A stretch of DNA of 64,000 bases from Magnaporthiopsis rhizophila. Its lineage: Eukaryota > Ascomycota > Sordariomycetes > Magnaporthales > Magnaporthaceae. The stretch is taken from contig PYSS01000055.1 in the NCBI GenBank assembly GCA_003049465.1, forward strand, positions 62,001-126,000. The letters run 5' to 3'. Made by a program: the position numbers and the translations under genes. Under the pieces are notes generated by a model. The model searched no databases and had not been told where the DNA came from. It saw only the letters and a program-made list of their open reading frames with translations. This document shows positions 11,773 through 22,807 of this stretch, in pieces. The first letter of the stretch is position 1, and each line of letters opens with the position of its first letter.

Positions 11773-13077
11773 TCACCTCCACCCGTACCTCGACGAGGCC
11801 TCCTGCTGCGTCGACTTGTTCTTGGCAAAGCTCTCCTCGAGCGCCTCCTTCTGGCTCTGCACGGCGTTGACCAGCTGGCGCAGGCTGTGCTTGCCGGGCG
11901 CGATGCCCTTGACCACGCGGGCGGGCGCCTGCAGCTCGCCCGACGCCCGCATCTCCTCATTGTTGCGGTACTCACGGTCCAGGTTGAAGTTGATGACGCG
12001 CGACGCCGTCGCCGCCTGCGCCGCCGACGACCCACCCCGCCCGAACAGCTCGCGCCGCGCCGCCGCCGAGAGGCCGAGGTCGTCGGCCACCCCGTCCAGG
12101 GACTGGTAGTCAGTGGACGCTGCCGGTGGTGCCCACGTGGTTGGGGGCCCACTGCTGCCGCTGCCGCTATCTGGCGCCTGGTAGGTTGCGTAGTCCGAGT
12201 AGACGGCCTCGCCCGTCGTCGGGTCCGTGACGACGTCCTCGAAAAGGGGCCGGTAGCCGCCTTCGGCCACCTCGGACGGCTCGTCTGCCTGTGGCGCCTC
12301 GTCCGCCTCGGCCCCGAGGGAGAAGAGCGAGACCTTTTTCTTCTTGGGTGCCTCGGCGGGCGGCGCGGTTGTTGTAGCGGCGGCGGCGGTGGGTGAGCCG
12401 GCCGAGGAGGAGACAGTTGCCGGCTTTGTTGCCGACGAAGCAGCAGCAGCAGTCTTGGCGCCGCTCTTCTTGGCCGGTTTCCTAGCTACCGACAGCGGGC
12501 GGAACATAAGCGGCTCGCCCACCAGCTTCACCTCGCTCTCGGGCTTCTGTCCCTCGGGTATGGAAGGGCCCTGCTGTTGTTGTGATCCCTGAGACTTCGG
12601 CGCCGGAAGGTTCATCCGCGTCCCCGCGCTCGCCGCCGTCCTATCTGCTGTAGGGTTGGCATGTGGGTTTCCGAAATCGTCGACCTCGTCGCCATCGCCA
12701 GACGGAGGAGGTTCCCGGCTGAAGGCCGCCTCGGCGCTAGTCTTAAAGAATGAGAAGGGCAGTGGCTGTGCAGAGGAAGAAGAAGACGATGACTGGAATT
12801 GCCTCGACGCGGCGACGGGGGCGACGGTCTTCTTGGGCGGGGGCAGGGCGGACCGGAACGCGCTGAAGCGGCCTCCGCCGCCGCCGCCGTCGGTCCTGGC
12901 GCGTTTCGTGGGCGGCTCGTCCGAGTTGGCCGAGGCCGACGGCAGGTTCACGATGATCTTGCGGGGGTTTGCGCGGTCGACAAGCTTCGGCGCGGTGGGG
13001 GGTGGCTTCGGGACGGCGGACGGAGGCGCGGCTTCGTTCTCCGAGTCCGAGTCGGAGTTGTAGTCGACCAAGGCCAT
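11773..13077 (-). CDS. PRCC-family protein (MAD2B-interacting type), 434 aa
   Basis: Single exon, ATG at 13077, stop at 11773. The N-terminus starts MALVDYNSDSDSENE, the acidic opening typical of fungal PRCC-family proteins. It is followed by KLVDRANPRKIIVNLPS, a Pro/Ala/Lys-rich disordered middle, and a conserved C-terminus. That end carries EYRNNEEMRASGEL, then GIAPGKHSLRQLV, then NAVQSQKEALEESFAKNKS, and finishes SSRYGWR. In vertebrates PRCC is a nuclear protein linked to splicing factors and the mitotic checkpoint protein MAD2B; the fungal role is largely inferred from homology. It is divergently transcribed from the LMBR1-domain gene across 462 bp. Family assignment rests on the two ends; the middle is not informative. 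Confidence 0.85.
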   Translation of the reverse strand: MALVDYNSDSDSENEAAPPSAVPKPPPTAPKLVDRANPRKIIVNLPSASANSDEPPTKRARTDGGGGGGRFSAFRSALPPPKKTVAPVAASRQFQSSSSSSSAQPLPFSFFKTSAEAAFSREPPPSGDGDEVDDFGNPHANPTADRTAASAGTRMNLPAPKSQGSQQQQGPSIPEGQKPESEVKLVGEPLMFRPLSVARKPAKKSGAKTAAAASSATKPATVSSSAGSPTAAAATTTAPPAEAPKKKKVSLFSLGAEADEAPQADEPSEVAEGGYRPLFEDVVTDPTTGEAVYSDYATYQAPDSGSGSSGPPTTWAPPAASTDYQSLDGVADDLGLSAAARRELFGRGGSSAAQAATASRVINFNLDREYRNNEEMRASGELQAPARVVKGIAPGKHSLRQLVNAVQSQKEALEESFAKNKSTQQEASSRYGWR

Positions 13078-13539
13078 TGCTGCTGACCTTGTGGCCAGGA
13101 TCGTCCGAGAGGGTGTCTTTCTTTTCGGCTGCGTGTCGTTGTCTCCGCTGGGCTCAGTTTCACGTGTATCGATGTTTCGGCGTGGATGGGCAGCACAGCG
13201 TATTGATTACTGGCGATCTAGGCGCGACATGGCGACACAGAGCAAGTATGCTTGTTGCCGCATTGGTCCAAGCGCTGCGTTGGCGTCGCGGCTCTTTAAT
13301 ATAGAATCCTTGCTGGCACAGTGAGAGTGGGGAATGACATAATCACGGGAACGAGCCGTGCTGGACCCTGTTTTCGAGACGGGCATCCCTCGCGATTCGA
13401 GCCTCGAGATCTCCGCCCACTTCCAAAACATCGACACAGCCCACCAGAGAACCGTCTCTCTATCCTGCCCCTTGGTGCAAGTAGACCTCGATAGACTCCC
13501 AATGCCGTTGCCCTCTGTTCACTCTCGGTCGAATCCGCC
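13078..13539. promoter_or_regulatory. Shared divergent promoter region of the PRCC-family and LMBR1-domain genes
   Basis: 462 bp between two start codons pointing away from each other. An AT-rich TTTAATATAG stretch at about 13294 is the only TATA-like sequence noticed. The region must hold both promoters. No specific operator was identified. Confidence 0.5.
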
Positions 13540-15891
13540 ATGAGGCCCGCCGCAGAGGAAACCGCGGCACCGGCCATGGCCGCCGCCGTCGCAACCGCCT
13601 CGGCCGTCGGCTCCGAGATCCTGGCCCTCGTCGCCCTCGTTGTCATGTCCCTGACCGTCCTGCTCCTCCTGCGCTACTATCTGCCGCTGCGCAAAACCCC
13701 GGCCTACCTCCTCGTGCCCGTCTTCTTCGCCCTCTGGCTGCCCGCGGCCATCGTCCTGCTCGTCCCCATCGACCTGGCCTCGTCCGCCGCCACCGACGAC
13801 GAGGCCTCGCGCGGGGTCTGGCTGCCGGGCCGCGTGCTGCTCGTCTCGTGGCGCATATGCTACTGGCTTACGTTTGTCCTGACATGGTATGTGTTGCCGC
13901 CTTTCGGTCTGCCATGTATCCTATATCTTGTCCATCACTGCTGCCACGATCACTACCACTAACTCGAGGCTTCTGCCCACAGGTTCATCCTGCCCATCCT
14001 CGGCGAGTACTCGGATGCTGGCCACCGCGATCCCAAGGATAAGGTCATGTATTCGCTCCGCGAGAACGCACAATACTACGCCATGGTGCTCGCTGCGAGC
14101 GTCCTCGGCCTCGTCTACCTCATCTTCTCGTACGGCATCGATCTCAGGGGTTTGAAGGGTCTTGTCATGGCCCTCGCCTACTGCTGGGGATTAGTGCTCG
14201 CCATATACCTGATGGGCCACGGCCTCGTCTCCATCCCGCGCTCGCTTCTGCGTGGCGCAAGCGTCAGCAACCGTCTGCGTCGCCTCCATGCCCGCGCACC
14301 TCGCCTATACGAACGCATGGAGGAGGCAGAGGCCGAGCTGGCCGACCTCGAAGCCCAGCTTGCCGAGCTTGCCCGTCGCGGCAAGGCCTCCAACGGCGGC
14401 ACTGCCCGCGACTACCAGGACTGGATCGAGGAGCTGGTCGACCTGACGACCATGCCCGAGGACGGACCGCAGCTCCTATCTGCCGCAGCAGCCAGTGGCG
14501 GCCGCAGCAGGGTGCTGCCGACTGTGATTACGAAAAAGTACATGGCCGACCTCACGCGCAAATTCGTCAGGGCCCGCCACGCCCGCAGCCGCTACGTCGG
14601 GGAATGGGCTTATCTACTTCGCAAAGCGCGCGATGCGCAGGCTGTCCTCGACTCGGCCGGGTCCAAGCAGCTTGACTTTGGGCGCTCGGGGCCCGGCGCC
14701 GGCTTCTGGGACCGCCTCACGGTGCTCAACCCCTACACCCGGTACCTCTATCACTTTCACGTCCTCCCCTGGGCCCGGACCGTGCTCGGAACCGTCCTCG
14801 CCGCGGCGTCAGCCTGCATCGTGTGGTCCGAGGTGATCAAGGTTGCGTTCCCGTCGCTGTCAGTGGTGCGCCTGAGCGTGGTGCACCACTGGACGGCTGA
14901 CGGCGTCGGCCAGGTCGGGTTCGCAGGCCAGGTGATCGCGGCCCTCTGGATCCTGTACATGGCCGCCGCCGCCCTGGTCACCGTCACCGAGGTCAAGGTG
15001 TGGCGTGGCCGCGCCCTTGTCCGGCGCAACACGGCGCATGAGTCTGCCTTTTGGTACGCCTCGCAGGTCGCCCGCCTGAGCGTGCCGCTATCCTACAACT
15101 TTATGACATTCCTCTCGCCTGCCGTCTACAAGCACACCACCTTCTACGACTTCCTGGGGAAGCTTATAAACCTAACCCCGCTAGGCGCATGGTTCGACTA
15201 CTTGTTCCCCGTCTTCATTATCGTGCCCGTCTGCGCCACGCTGTTTGGGCTCTACGGCAAAGTCAGGCGCATGTTTGGCTTCGACGTCGATTTCCTCGGC
15301 GGTGACGGCTCAGACGACGAGGACGAGGACGGGGCTCGGGCTTTGTCGGGCTATGGCACAGGGTCGTGGCGCGAGGGTCGGGATTTGATCGAGCGCGAGC
15401 TAGCCGGCACCTCGATCCGCCAGAGACGACTAGGCCTTGGTGCTGGTGCTGGCGGTGCTGGGCACACGGGAAGGGCGGCGCCCGTCCTGTCAATACCAAG
15501 CGCCGCGGGCGCGAGGGGCTCTACCGGTGGCGGCGGCGGCGGCGAGGGCCGGTCTAGCCGCACACCGCTCGCGACCTCGCCAACCGGTGGGCTCGCGTCC
15601 GCGTCGTCGTCGCGTGGCGTGGGCGGCTCGTCGAGGCGGCCGACGGCACTCGGCGGCGAGGACGAGGATGAGAACTTCTTCCAGTCGCTTGGTCACCGCA
15701 TGAAGAACACGATCGACTCCATCGACGCGCCAAAGTGGTGGCAGGAGATCGGGGAGGGCATCAAGAAGCCAAAGTGGATGGGCGGTGACGACGACAACCA
15801 CGCCAGCAGCAGCAGGGCAGGGAGCGGTGGCGGTGACGGACCAGATCTGCGGAGGTGGTTTGGAGGCGGTGACGGGCGCATCAGGCTGTGA
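13540..15891 (+). CDS. LMBR1 domain-containing multi-pass membrane protein (LMBD2-like), 751 aa
   Basis: Two exons, 13540..13886 and 13983..15891. The intron starts GTATGT, has a CACTAACTC branch site and ends CCCACAG. The junction rebuilds TWFILPILGEYSDAGH, matching the LMBR1 family motif of a membrane helix followed by a short D/G/H loop. Hydrophobic helices are seen near residues 25-47, 55-78 and 100-122, two more by about residue 200, and a second set between about 300 and 460. A coiled coil with E/L repeats (about residues 224-252) lies between the two membrane halves, as is usual in LMBR1/LIMR proteins. The last about 200 residues are Gly/Ser/Arg-rich, presumably cytoplasmic, and contain SIDAPKWWQEIGEGIKKPKW. 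Members are transporter- or receptor-like plasma-membrane or endosomal proteins; the fungal function is not established. Confidence 0.92.
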
Positions 15892-17368
15892 ACCAACAGG
15901 GTTTCTCATCCTTTCTCTCTTCTCTCTTGTCTGTTTCTTGTTCCTATTTGCTGGGCCAGATTTAGCCTCGCGTATACTTTTTAACTACAGCTATGCTCTC
16001 TCCCCCTCTCTCGGGAGTGGTTTTCACACCTTCTGGAACCATCCATCCCCCTCGAAAAAAGAATGCATCCGTATGCCTTGCACATGTGCACATCTCCACA
16101 GGCTCAGTCGAGTGAGTGCCTGGGAAGAGATCCAGTTCAGATTCCAGGTAATCCATGTCGGTGTCACCTCGCAGCCCTAGGTCTGCGACGGCGATCGCTT
16201 AGCACTAGGTCATACACAGGCCCGGCTTCTGAGTCTGGGGCTGGCAAGGAATCCTGGCTGGGGAATGGGGAAAGACAAGGGAGAAAAGGGCCATTTTTCC
16301 TTGTTGTTTGGCCAGCAGGAGCAGGGGGGTGTACGGTACCGGAAATGGTGAACCCCTGGGGGTCATGTTGTCCACGAATGAACGGCCAAGAGAATGCCGG
16401 CCCAGGCCCAACCCTGTCATAAACTCTCCGGGGGGGTCTTCCGGCGTCACCATTACTGTCGATTACTGTACCATGGAGTGATTTATGATGAGATTTGACA
16501 GCGCTCCAGACCGGTGAGGGCAGGACGAAAAAAAGCCTTTCACGGAGATGAGTGATTGGAGAGGGAGAGAGGGAGCGCGCGTCAAGCTAAAGGATCACGG
16601 TCACCGCTTACGGGCGCTCACTTGGTCAGCAAGTCCTTTTCTTTTTCTTTTTTTGCTTGTTAGCGCACGTACTTTTGTGGCTGGCGGCTGTTTGGATGGA
16701 CTGAATCCCGGGCGGTCGGGACTTGGACGGCGCCACATCGGGTCTGGTCTGTTTTGGGCAAGCAGCGCGAGAGTGGGTGGTGAGAGCCGGCAGGGCCTTT
16801 TTCTATCCACCACATATTTTATGTGACGACTTTGTTTATTCTCTTACGCAGAAGAAGCACCATGTCAACCGCGGCACAACTTTTGTGTAAAAACAAACGC
16901 TATACGGGTAGATCGAAAATGTCACCTCTTGGCTCCTTTTTACAACCCCACGCCCTCCCCTTGTCCCGGCCGTTGCATCCATACACCAAACCATCACCTT
17001 CTCGTCACAAACAGGGCACACAGTAGCGTTGACAGTACTGTACATACGCATGCGTGAAATCCCCACCACCATCCCCTGTGGCGGACGTGTACTTGCTGGC
17101 TGGTGTCTGGCCGTGCTGAACCCACGGTGGGAATGCCGGCTGCTGGCTCCGAAGGCTGTGGGAGACATGGCTACCCTGGAGGAGATGTCATTGTGCCCGT
17201 CCCGTGCATCACCAGAAGGAGCCAATCGAAACACAGGACGTAGCCGTTCTCGTGATGCTACACTACCTAGCTAACTAGCTGGGTATCCAGATGGGTCCTA
17301 CCAGTAACTAGCTCGCCGGGGAATTTGATGGCAAGTGCCGTGGGCTGTGTGGGGTGTGCATGGTGCGT

Positions 17369-17369
17369 G

Positions 17370-17403
<34 letters not shown>
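17369..17403. repeat. (GTT)n microsatellite
   Basis: About eleven to twelve uninterrupted TTG/GTT units in non-coding DNA. Confidence 0.9.
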
Positions 17404-17559
17404 AATCATGATGGTGCTGTGGATGCCTCTTTGTCAAGACCCCCTTGGCTGCTGGGGGGGAAAGATTGCTGCCCGACAGGACGAGACACCAACATGTGAG
17501 AGAGCCAAACGCAAACCCCTCCGCATATGGTAGCAGCTCCGCTTATCACTCACTGCACA

Positions 17560-17560
<1 letters not shown>

Positions 17561-17603
<43 letters not shown>
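17561..17603. repeat. (CA)n microsatellite
   Basis: About 21 CA units, the longest dinucleotide run in the window. It creates spurious Thr/His or Val/Cys open frames. Confidence 0.9.
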
Positions 17604-17605
<2 letters not shown>

Positions 17606-17940
17606 CCTGCCCTACCCCTACGTATACATACACCCCATCCATCCGCTTTCCAGGGCTGACGATGGGAGGGATGGAGGAGAAGGCGGGGAAAAGTACCAGA
17701 CGCCTAGTCCTGGTCTTTTGGGGGCTGCTGACTGACGGACGGGGACCCTTGGCTTGGCTGGACCAGTGGCGGTCGAGAAGAAAGTGGTATGTGCATGTGC
17801 CTTCCAGTGCCTTCCAGTGCCTCCATGACCCTACCTGCCCGCCTGTTTTTTTCTCCCTCACCCTCTCCCTCCTTCCGTACCACCTGGCTGCCCAGGAGAC
17901 GATGGTGCACCACGACTTCGCTCTCCTTGCCTTTATTGGA

Positions 17941-17980
17941 TAGGTAGGTAGGTAGGTAGGTAGGTAGGTAGGTAGGTAGG
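17941..17980. repeat. (TAGG)10 tetranucleotide array
   Basis: Ten uninterrupted TAGG units. It is the longest example of the TAGG/CCTA motif that recurs in intergenic DNA throughout the window. Confidence 0.95.
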
Positions 17981-19436
17981 TGTTCAGGTGGTGTCGTCCC
18001 CCATACATACGCATATCCTACCCTGGATACGGACGGCCGATCACGTCTCGACGAGAAGAGTACATCGTAAACGAACAAGCCAATGATAAGAAGCATAGAG
18101 GCGGGCGTGCGTATCCGAAAAGTGGACAGTCGACGGTGGTCAAGTCGGGCCGTCGACGACAACAATGACGCCCACGCCCTCCCTTTGCCCCGTCCGTCAT
18201 CCGCCATGTCACCGAGGAGATTGTTTGTTTGGGTCTTCGGCGGGAGAGTCCAGTGCTTCGGTGGCGTATCCGCTTGCTCTTTGCTTTTTTCTTTTCTTTT
18301 CTTTTCCTTTCTGTCATCCAGACATGCCTTTGCACAACTTCCTCGGCTTCCTTATACTCTAATAGTGCCGAGCATCTGGGCGATTATAAATGCTACTCTA
18401 TACCAGGCATACCAGTATGCCCGACTACCTAAGTGTCTGACACCGCTTAGCCAGACAGTGCTGTGCTGTGCTGTGGCGGGCCAGGCAGCATGAGAGAACT
18501 CTGTTCCCACTCATGCAAAGCCCACCCCCAGCCACCACCCTGCTCCAAGATCCAGAGAAGGAAGAGGACGAGACCAGGCCAGGCCAGGACGCTCCAATCA
18601 CCATGACACGGCTGGCCGGGACGGGGTGAGTGGGGGAAAAACGCGGGCAAGCCGTCTGTTACCTTGTCGCTTGCCCGCTTGCTTATTTTTGGTTGCTAAT
18701 AGGTACACGAGAAAGAAAATCACGCATGCCGGTTTTGTTCCACCTCCCAGTCCCGTATTTTCCCTCCCTTGCGCCTGTAAAACCAGACAAGCGAATTGGT
18801 ATCAACGAATGGAAGGCAGCCCTTCCCCCTTGCTTTGTTTTCCTCCCACTCCGGCGAGTAGGCTTGGCCCTCCTCCTCGCTCCACACACCCACACATAGG
18901 TACACACTGCCAGGGGCCAAACAGATACATCATAGGTACAAAGCTTCCTTGCCTCGGCAAGGGGCCTGGCCGAAAACGGACCATCCTTTCTTTGTTCATT
19001 CCAAAGACGCAAGAAAATACACACTCGAAGAGGTAGGTAGGCAGGTTGATACCTATATACTGAAAAAAAAAAGCCAACAATGACCCAACAAAAGAATACA
19101 AAGTGGTGCCGGGACGTTTCTTTTGTCCTCTGTTCAAACACCTCCAACTCTGCGTACTTCAGAAAACGGAGAGGGACAGAAAAAAAAGCGGTACAAGAAA
19201 GCACGGTTTATCAAGACGATGGACAAACTCTGCTGTTGTTGTGACTGCGTGGACTCCACAAGTCAGAGGGCACGGCAATTAAAAACGCAATCTTGGCCGT
19301 GGAAAAAAAAAAGAGGAGAAACTAAAATGCATGTCGTTTGCGAACGCTAGTGAAGTAGCGGGGCGAAAAACAAGTAAAGAAGAGAAAGCTCAAGCCCAGG
19401 GATATCAAAAGCGCCGAGACAACGCCCCCAAAAGTG

Positions 19437-19437
<1 letters not shown>

Positions 19438-19489
<52 letters not shown>

Positions 19490-19490
19490 N

Positions 19491-19520
<30 letters not shown>
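19438..19520. repeat. Poly-A tract of about 80 bases with one N
   Basis: Almost pure A from 19438 to 19520 with an N at 19490. The length is uncertain because the assembly could not resolve it. It could be a remnant of a retroposed poly-A tail, but no transposon sequence was recognised next to it. Confidence 0.85.
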
Positions 19521-19523
<3 letters not shown>

Positions 19524-19874
19524 AGGAAAACACCTATGTGGATAGGCGAGAGTGACAAGCCAAATACTAGAGGGAGGTATCAAGGAGAGACGGACTGGAC
19601 TTGGTTAAGGGAAGTGAGCGGTGTGTAGATGCGGCGGGGATTGCGCCATATAAAAAAAAAGAACACGCTATCAGTTAGCAAAAACAAAAACGAGCTAAAC
19701 CGAAAAAATATGAGACCGACAGAAACGTTATTCCAATTTGTGGTTTCAGTCGCGAGACTATGCCAACCTCTTTAATGACAAGGGAAAACGAGATGGGGAT
19801 ATAGTAATAATAGTAAGAAATAAAATATTACAGATTGTACTCGATAGACGAGAGAAGAAAAACACAAGGCGGGC

Positions 19875-21498
19875 CTACCGCTGTGGGTGTTGATCGCGTT
19901 GCGGAGGGCGGGACATGAGGGTTGCCCAGCCTGTCTCGACAGGCGCAGAGCGTTCAGGCTGCTGCTGGGTGAAGGGAGGTGGTGGCTGGCCGTGGTGCGG
20001 CTGCGGGTGCTGCAGGTGCGGCGGGCCGTGGTGGCCGTGCTGCGGCCCAACGGGCAGGATCGGGGGCGGGCCTCGCGGGAGGAGGCCAGGCTGTGGGTGT
20101 GGCGAGAGGCCTGCTGGCGACGGAGGGCCCAAGTGCGGCGGACCGGCGGGGTGGTCCAGCCTCAGCGGCGGCAGCCGTTGGTCTCCGTGTGGCGGCTGGT
20201 GGCCCAGCCGAGGAGACGGCGTGGCTCCTGCTGCTGCCGCGGCGCCGTACGGGTGCCCAGGACCGTAGGTGATGTGGTGCTGCGGCCCCTGGTGTGGGCT
20301 CTGAGACGGGGTGCCGCTGTACGACGAGGCCGAGCCGAAGTCGGCGCTGGTTGGCGCGTCGGTGCGGCGGCGACGCACCGGCGGCAGGCTCATGCGGCCC
20401 TGGGAGGAGTCGTCGCTGTGGTAGACGGCGTCGTACGACGGCTGCGGCGGGCCGCCCCGCGGGCCGGCGGCATGTGGGTGGTGGTGCATATCGCCTGGGC
20501 CCGGCAGGGCGGCGCCGGCATGCCTCGGCAGGGCCGACCACATGGTCGGGCTGGTCGAAGGGGCCGTCCGCTCGGCCTCGCGCAGGAGCTCCGTGTCGGC
20601 GCGGCGGACAATGTCGTGCAGCCGATTCCTATCGTCGCGGTAGAAGTCGCGCTCGGCTTGGGCCCGGCCCAGGCGCGCCTCCAAGTCCTCCAGCTCCTTT
20701 TTGAAGTCTCCGTTCTGCCTTTGCAGCTCCGCGTTCTGCTCCTTGATGATTTGGATCTCCTGCTTCTTGCGGTCCCGGAACCGGCGCGAGGCGTTCGCGT
20801 TGCGCTTCCTCTTGTTGTCAGCTTCCTTGGACGCCTGGAACATATCCACGTCGACGCGGATGGCCTCGGCGCCTTCGGGCTGGATCTGGAGCGCCAGCCC
20901 TGTGCCGTCCTCGGCCCCGCCGCTTGTCACAAAGTCTCGTATCAGGGTCCCGGCGTTGGGAACCGCCATCACCCGTCCTCCTCCTCCTCCTCCTCCACCC
21001 TGACCGCCCTGCGGATACCAGTCCGCCTGATGGCGCCCGCCCGGCGGCAACCACCTCTCGGGCTTCGGCGGCCTTCCCATCTTGGCGCGCTTCCTGTCCG
21101 GCCCCATCGTGTCGTCATCTTCGTCGTCGTCGTCGGGCGAACTGGCGGGGCTGTGGTCGCTCCGTCCGTACAGCGGCTGTGATACCGACCTGAGCCCGGA
21201 CGGTGCGTTCTCGCGGCCGTGAGGGGCGTTCGCATATGGGATCGGAGGTACCGGCCCGTGGGTCTGTATGCTGGACAGAGGTGGAATCTGATGAAGTGGA
21301 GAAGGCGCATGATGATGAGAGGGCGAGCCCATGCGTGAGCGGGAGAACGAGTGCCTCTGCTGGTCCATACCCCTCATCGCGTTGGGGCCCCCTAGGCTGA
21401 CGGAGCGACCGATACCCGGCAAGATCCGTCTTCCAGGAAAGCTCGGGTGGTGCTGCCCATGCTGCGGCTGTGGCTGTGCCTGCGCCTGTTTTTGTTGC

Positions 21499-21538
<40 letters not shown>

Positions 21539-21915
21539 GCTGCTCGTCAGCCCATGCCGCGTACGACGACGACGACTGAGACTCCGGCAGAGGGCGCGGT
21601 GTCACTGATGGTGTGGTTAGGGGTGATGGGGATGGAGAAGGCCCTGCCCTGGGTGGGAAGGGGAAGGAAGGCGAGGGCAGAGATGTCACGCCCCGCTGGC
21701 CATGGTCGGGTCCGGGATATAGCGGGCCGCCTCGCGAACCTGGCCGTGGGGTCGCCACAGCACCTGCGCTCAGGGGCCCTCCGGGCTCACTGGGCCCAGG
21801 GCGTGGATAGGGGTCTGTTGTTGCACCGTTCTGACCCTGCGACGAGGAGGAGCTGGGTGGGTTCAGGATGTCGCGCATATTGCCGGGTCTTGATGAGGAG
21901 GTGTTGTTGGGAGGT

Positions 21916-21954
<39 letters not shown>

Positions 21955-22181
21955 TGCTGTCGCTGCTGGCGGGGTGCATTTGAAGGCGGCTGCGCGGTGG
22001 CGGCCTGGTCCTGATGTGCATCGCCGGCCCGGTCGCCGTCGGGGCCGGCTCCGGCCCCAGGTCGCTGCTGGGCCGTGGGCGAAACGTAGTGGTCTCCGGC
22101 GGCGGCGGCAGAAGGGGGTGGCGGCTTGAAGGACGAGGGAGAGTTGTGGGGTTGGCGAGACGCAGATTCCCTCTGCGACAT
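19875..22181 (-). CDS. bZIP transcription factor with two polyglutamine tracts (768 aa)
   Basis: Single exon from ATG 22181 to TAG 19875. The basic region KRKRNANASRRFRDRKK has the invariant N-x7-R arrangement, with Asn461 and Arg469. It continues into a zipper-like heptad region (EIQIIKEQNAEL and onward to about residue 515), so it should bind DNA as a dimer in the nucleus. The rest is Pro/Gln/Ser/His-rich disorder with polyGln near residues 74-90 (encoded mainly by CAG) and near 214-232 (encoded mainly by CAA). A basic KRAKMGRPPKPERW patch, which could be a nuclear signal, precedes the bZIP. The MSQRESASRQ start reads like a fungal bZIP N-terminus. However, the frame stays open about 170 codons further upstream without ATG, so an upstream exon is possible. 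No orthologue name is assigned. Confidence 0.88.
21487..21540. repeat. (TTG)n tract encoding polyGln (CAA codons) in the bZIP gene
   Basis: Repeated TTG on the + strand reads as CAA (Gln) codons on the coding strand. It lies inside the bZIP reading frame. Confidence 0.9.
21919..21966. repeat. (CTG)n tract encoding polyGln (CAG codons) in the bZIP gene
   Basis: CTG units on the + strand read as CAG (Gln) on the coding strand, interrupted by an Arg codon at one end. Confidence 0.9.
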
Positions 22182-22773
22182 CGGATCCTGGTCCCCGGCG
22201 CTCTGTGATCGACCTCGAGGACCGGCGCATTGGCCGCGGCTGAGGCACTTGTCCGAATCACACGGGCCAGACCCAGCCCTGCAGGCGCAGCTGGTGGTCT
22301 GGTCCGGGCTCGGTTTCTTCTTCTCGTCCGCACCAACGGCGGCCACTGGTGTCGGGCCCGTGGCCTCGGCGGCGACGGCCGCGTTGGACGAGCAGCTTTG
22401 CCTCCGGTACTGCCGCTGGTGCTCGCTGTTGTGATAGTGGTTGTTGTAAGGGTAGAGCTCGTGTGGGGCTAGCGGGTTGACTGCCGGGATCGCCAGTTCG
22501 AATGATGCTCCCGGGGGAGACTTTGCTTTCCTGGCGTCCTTCTGAGGGGAAGACCGAGGGTCCTGAACCTCGGTCACGATCGTGAGTCGCCCACACACCT
22601 GATCCCCGGGCGCGCCAGGAAAGGCTGGGTCAGGCGGATCGAGATGCTGCCTAACGTTCGGATCAAAGACCAAACAGTGCGTAAACTCGGAGTCTTAAGG
22701 CCGGGCAAGGGAGTGCAGACGCTTTGTCGCAACAGGCCAAGAAGAAAACAAGCTGGCTGGCCGGCTGGTGGCT

Positions 22774-22775
22774 GG

Positions 22776-22806
<31 letters not shown>
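22774..22806. repeat. (GGCA)8 tetranucleotide array
   Basis: Eight GGCA units about 590 bases upstream of the bZIP ATG, in its probable leader or promoter. Confidence 0.9.

Positions 22807-22807
<1 letters not shown>

Larger units (their letters stand above)
15892..19874. other. Intergenic region rich in simple repeats, no supported gene (4 kb)
   Basis: Between the LMBR1-domain gene and the 3' end of the bZIP gene. It contains (GTT)n, (CA)n, (TAGG)10, C/T-rich pentamers near 18283-18310 and a long A-tract with an N, listed separately where useful. Open frames here are short or built from the repeats. No RNA gene recognised. Confidence 0.6.

Noticed and set aside
19887..21182. 431-codon + strand frame opposite the bZIP gene
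   Set aside because: It is a shadow caused by the GC-rich codon use of the bZIP gene. It has no motif, while the minus strand encodes a bZIP domain.
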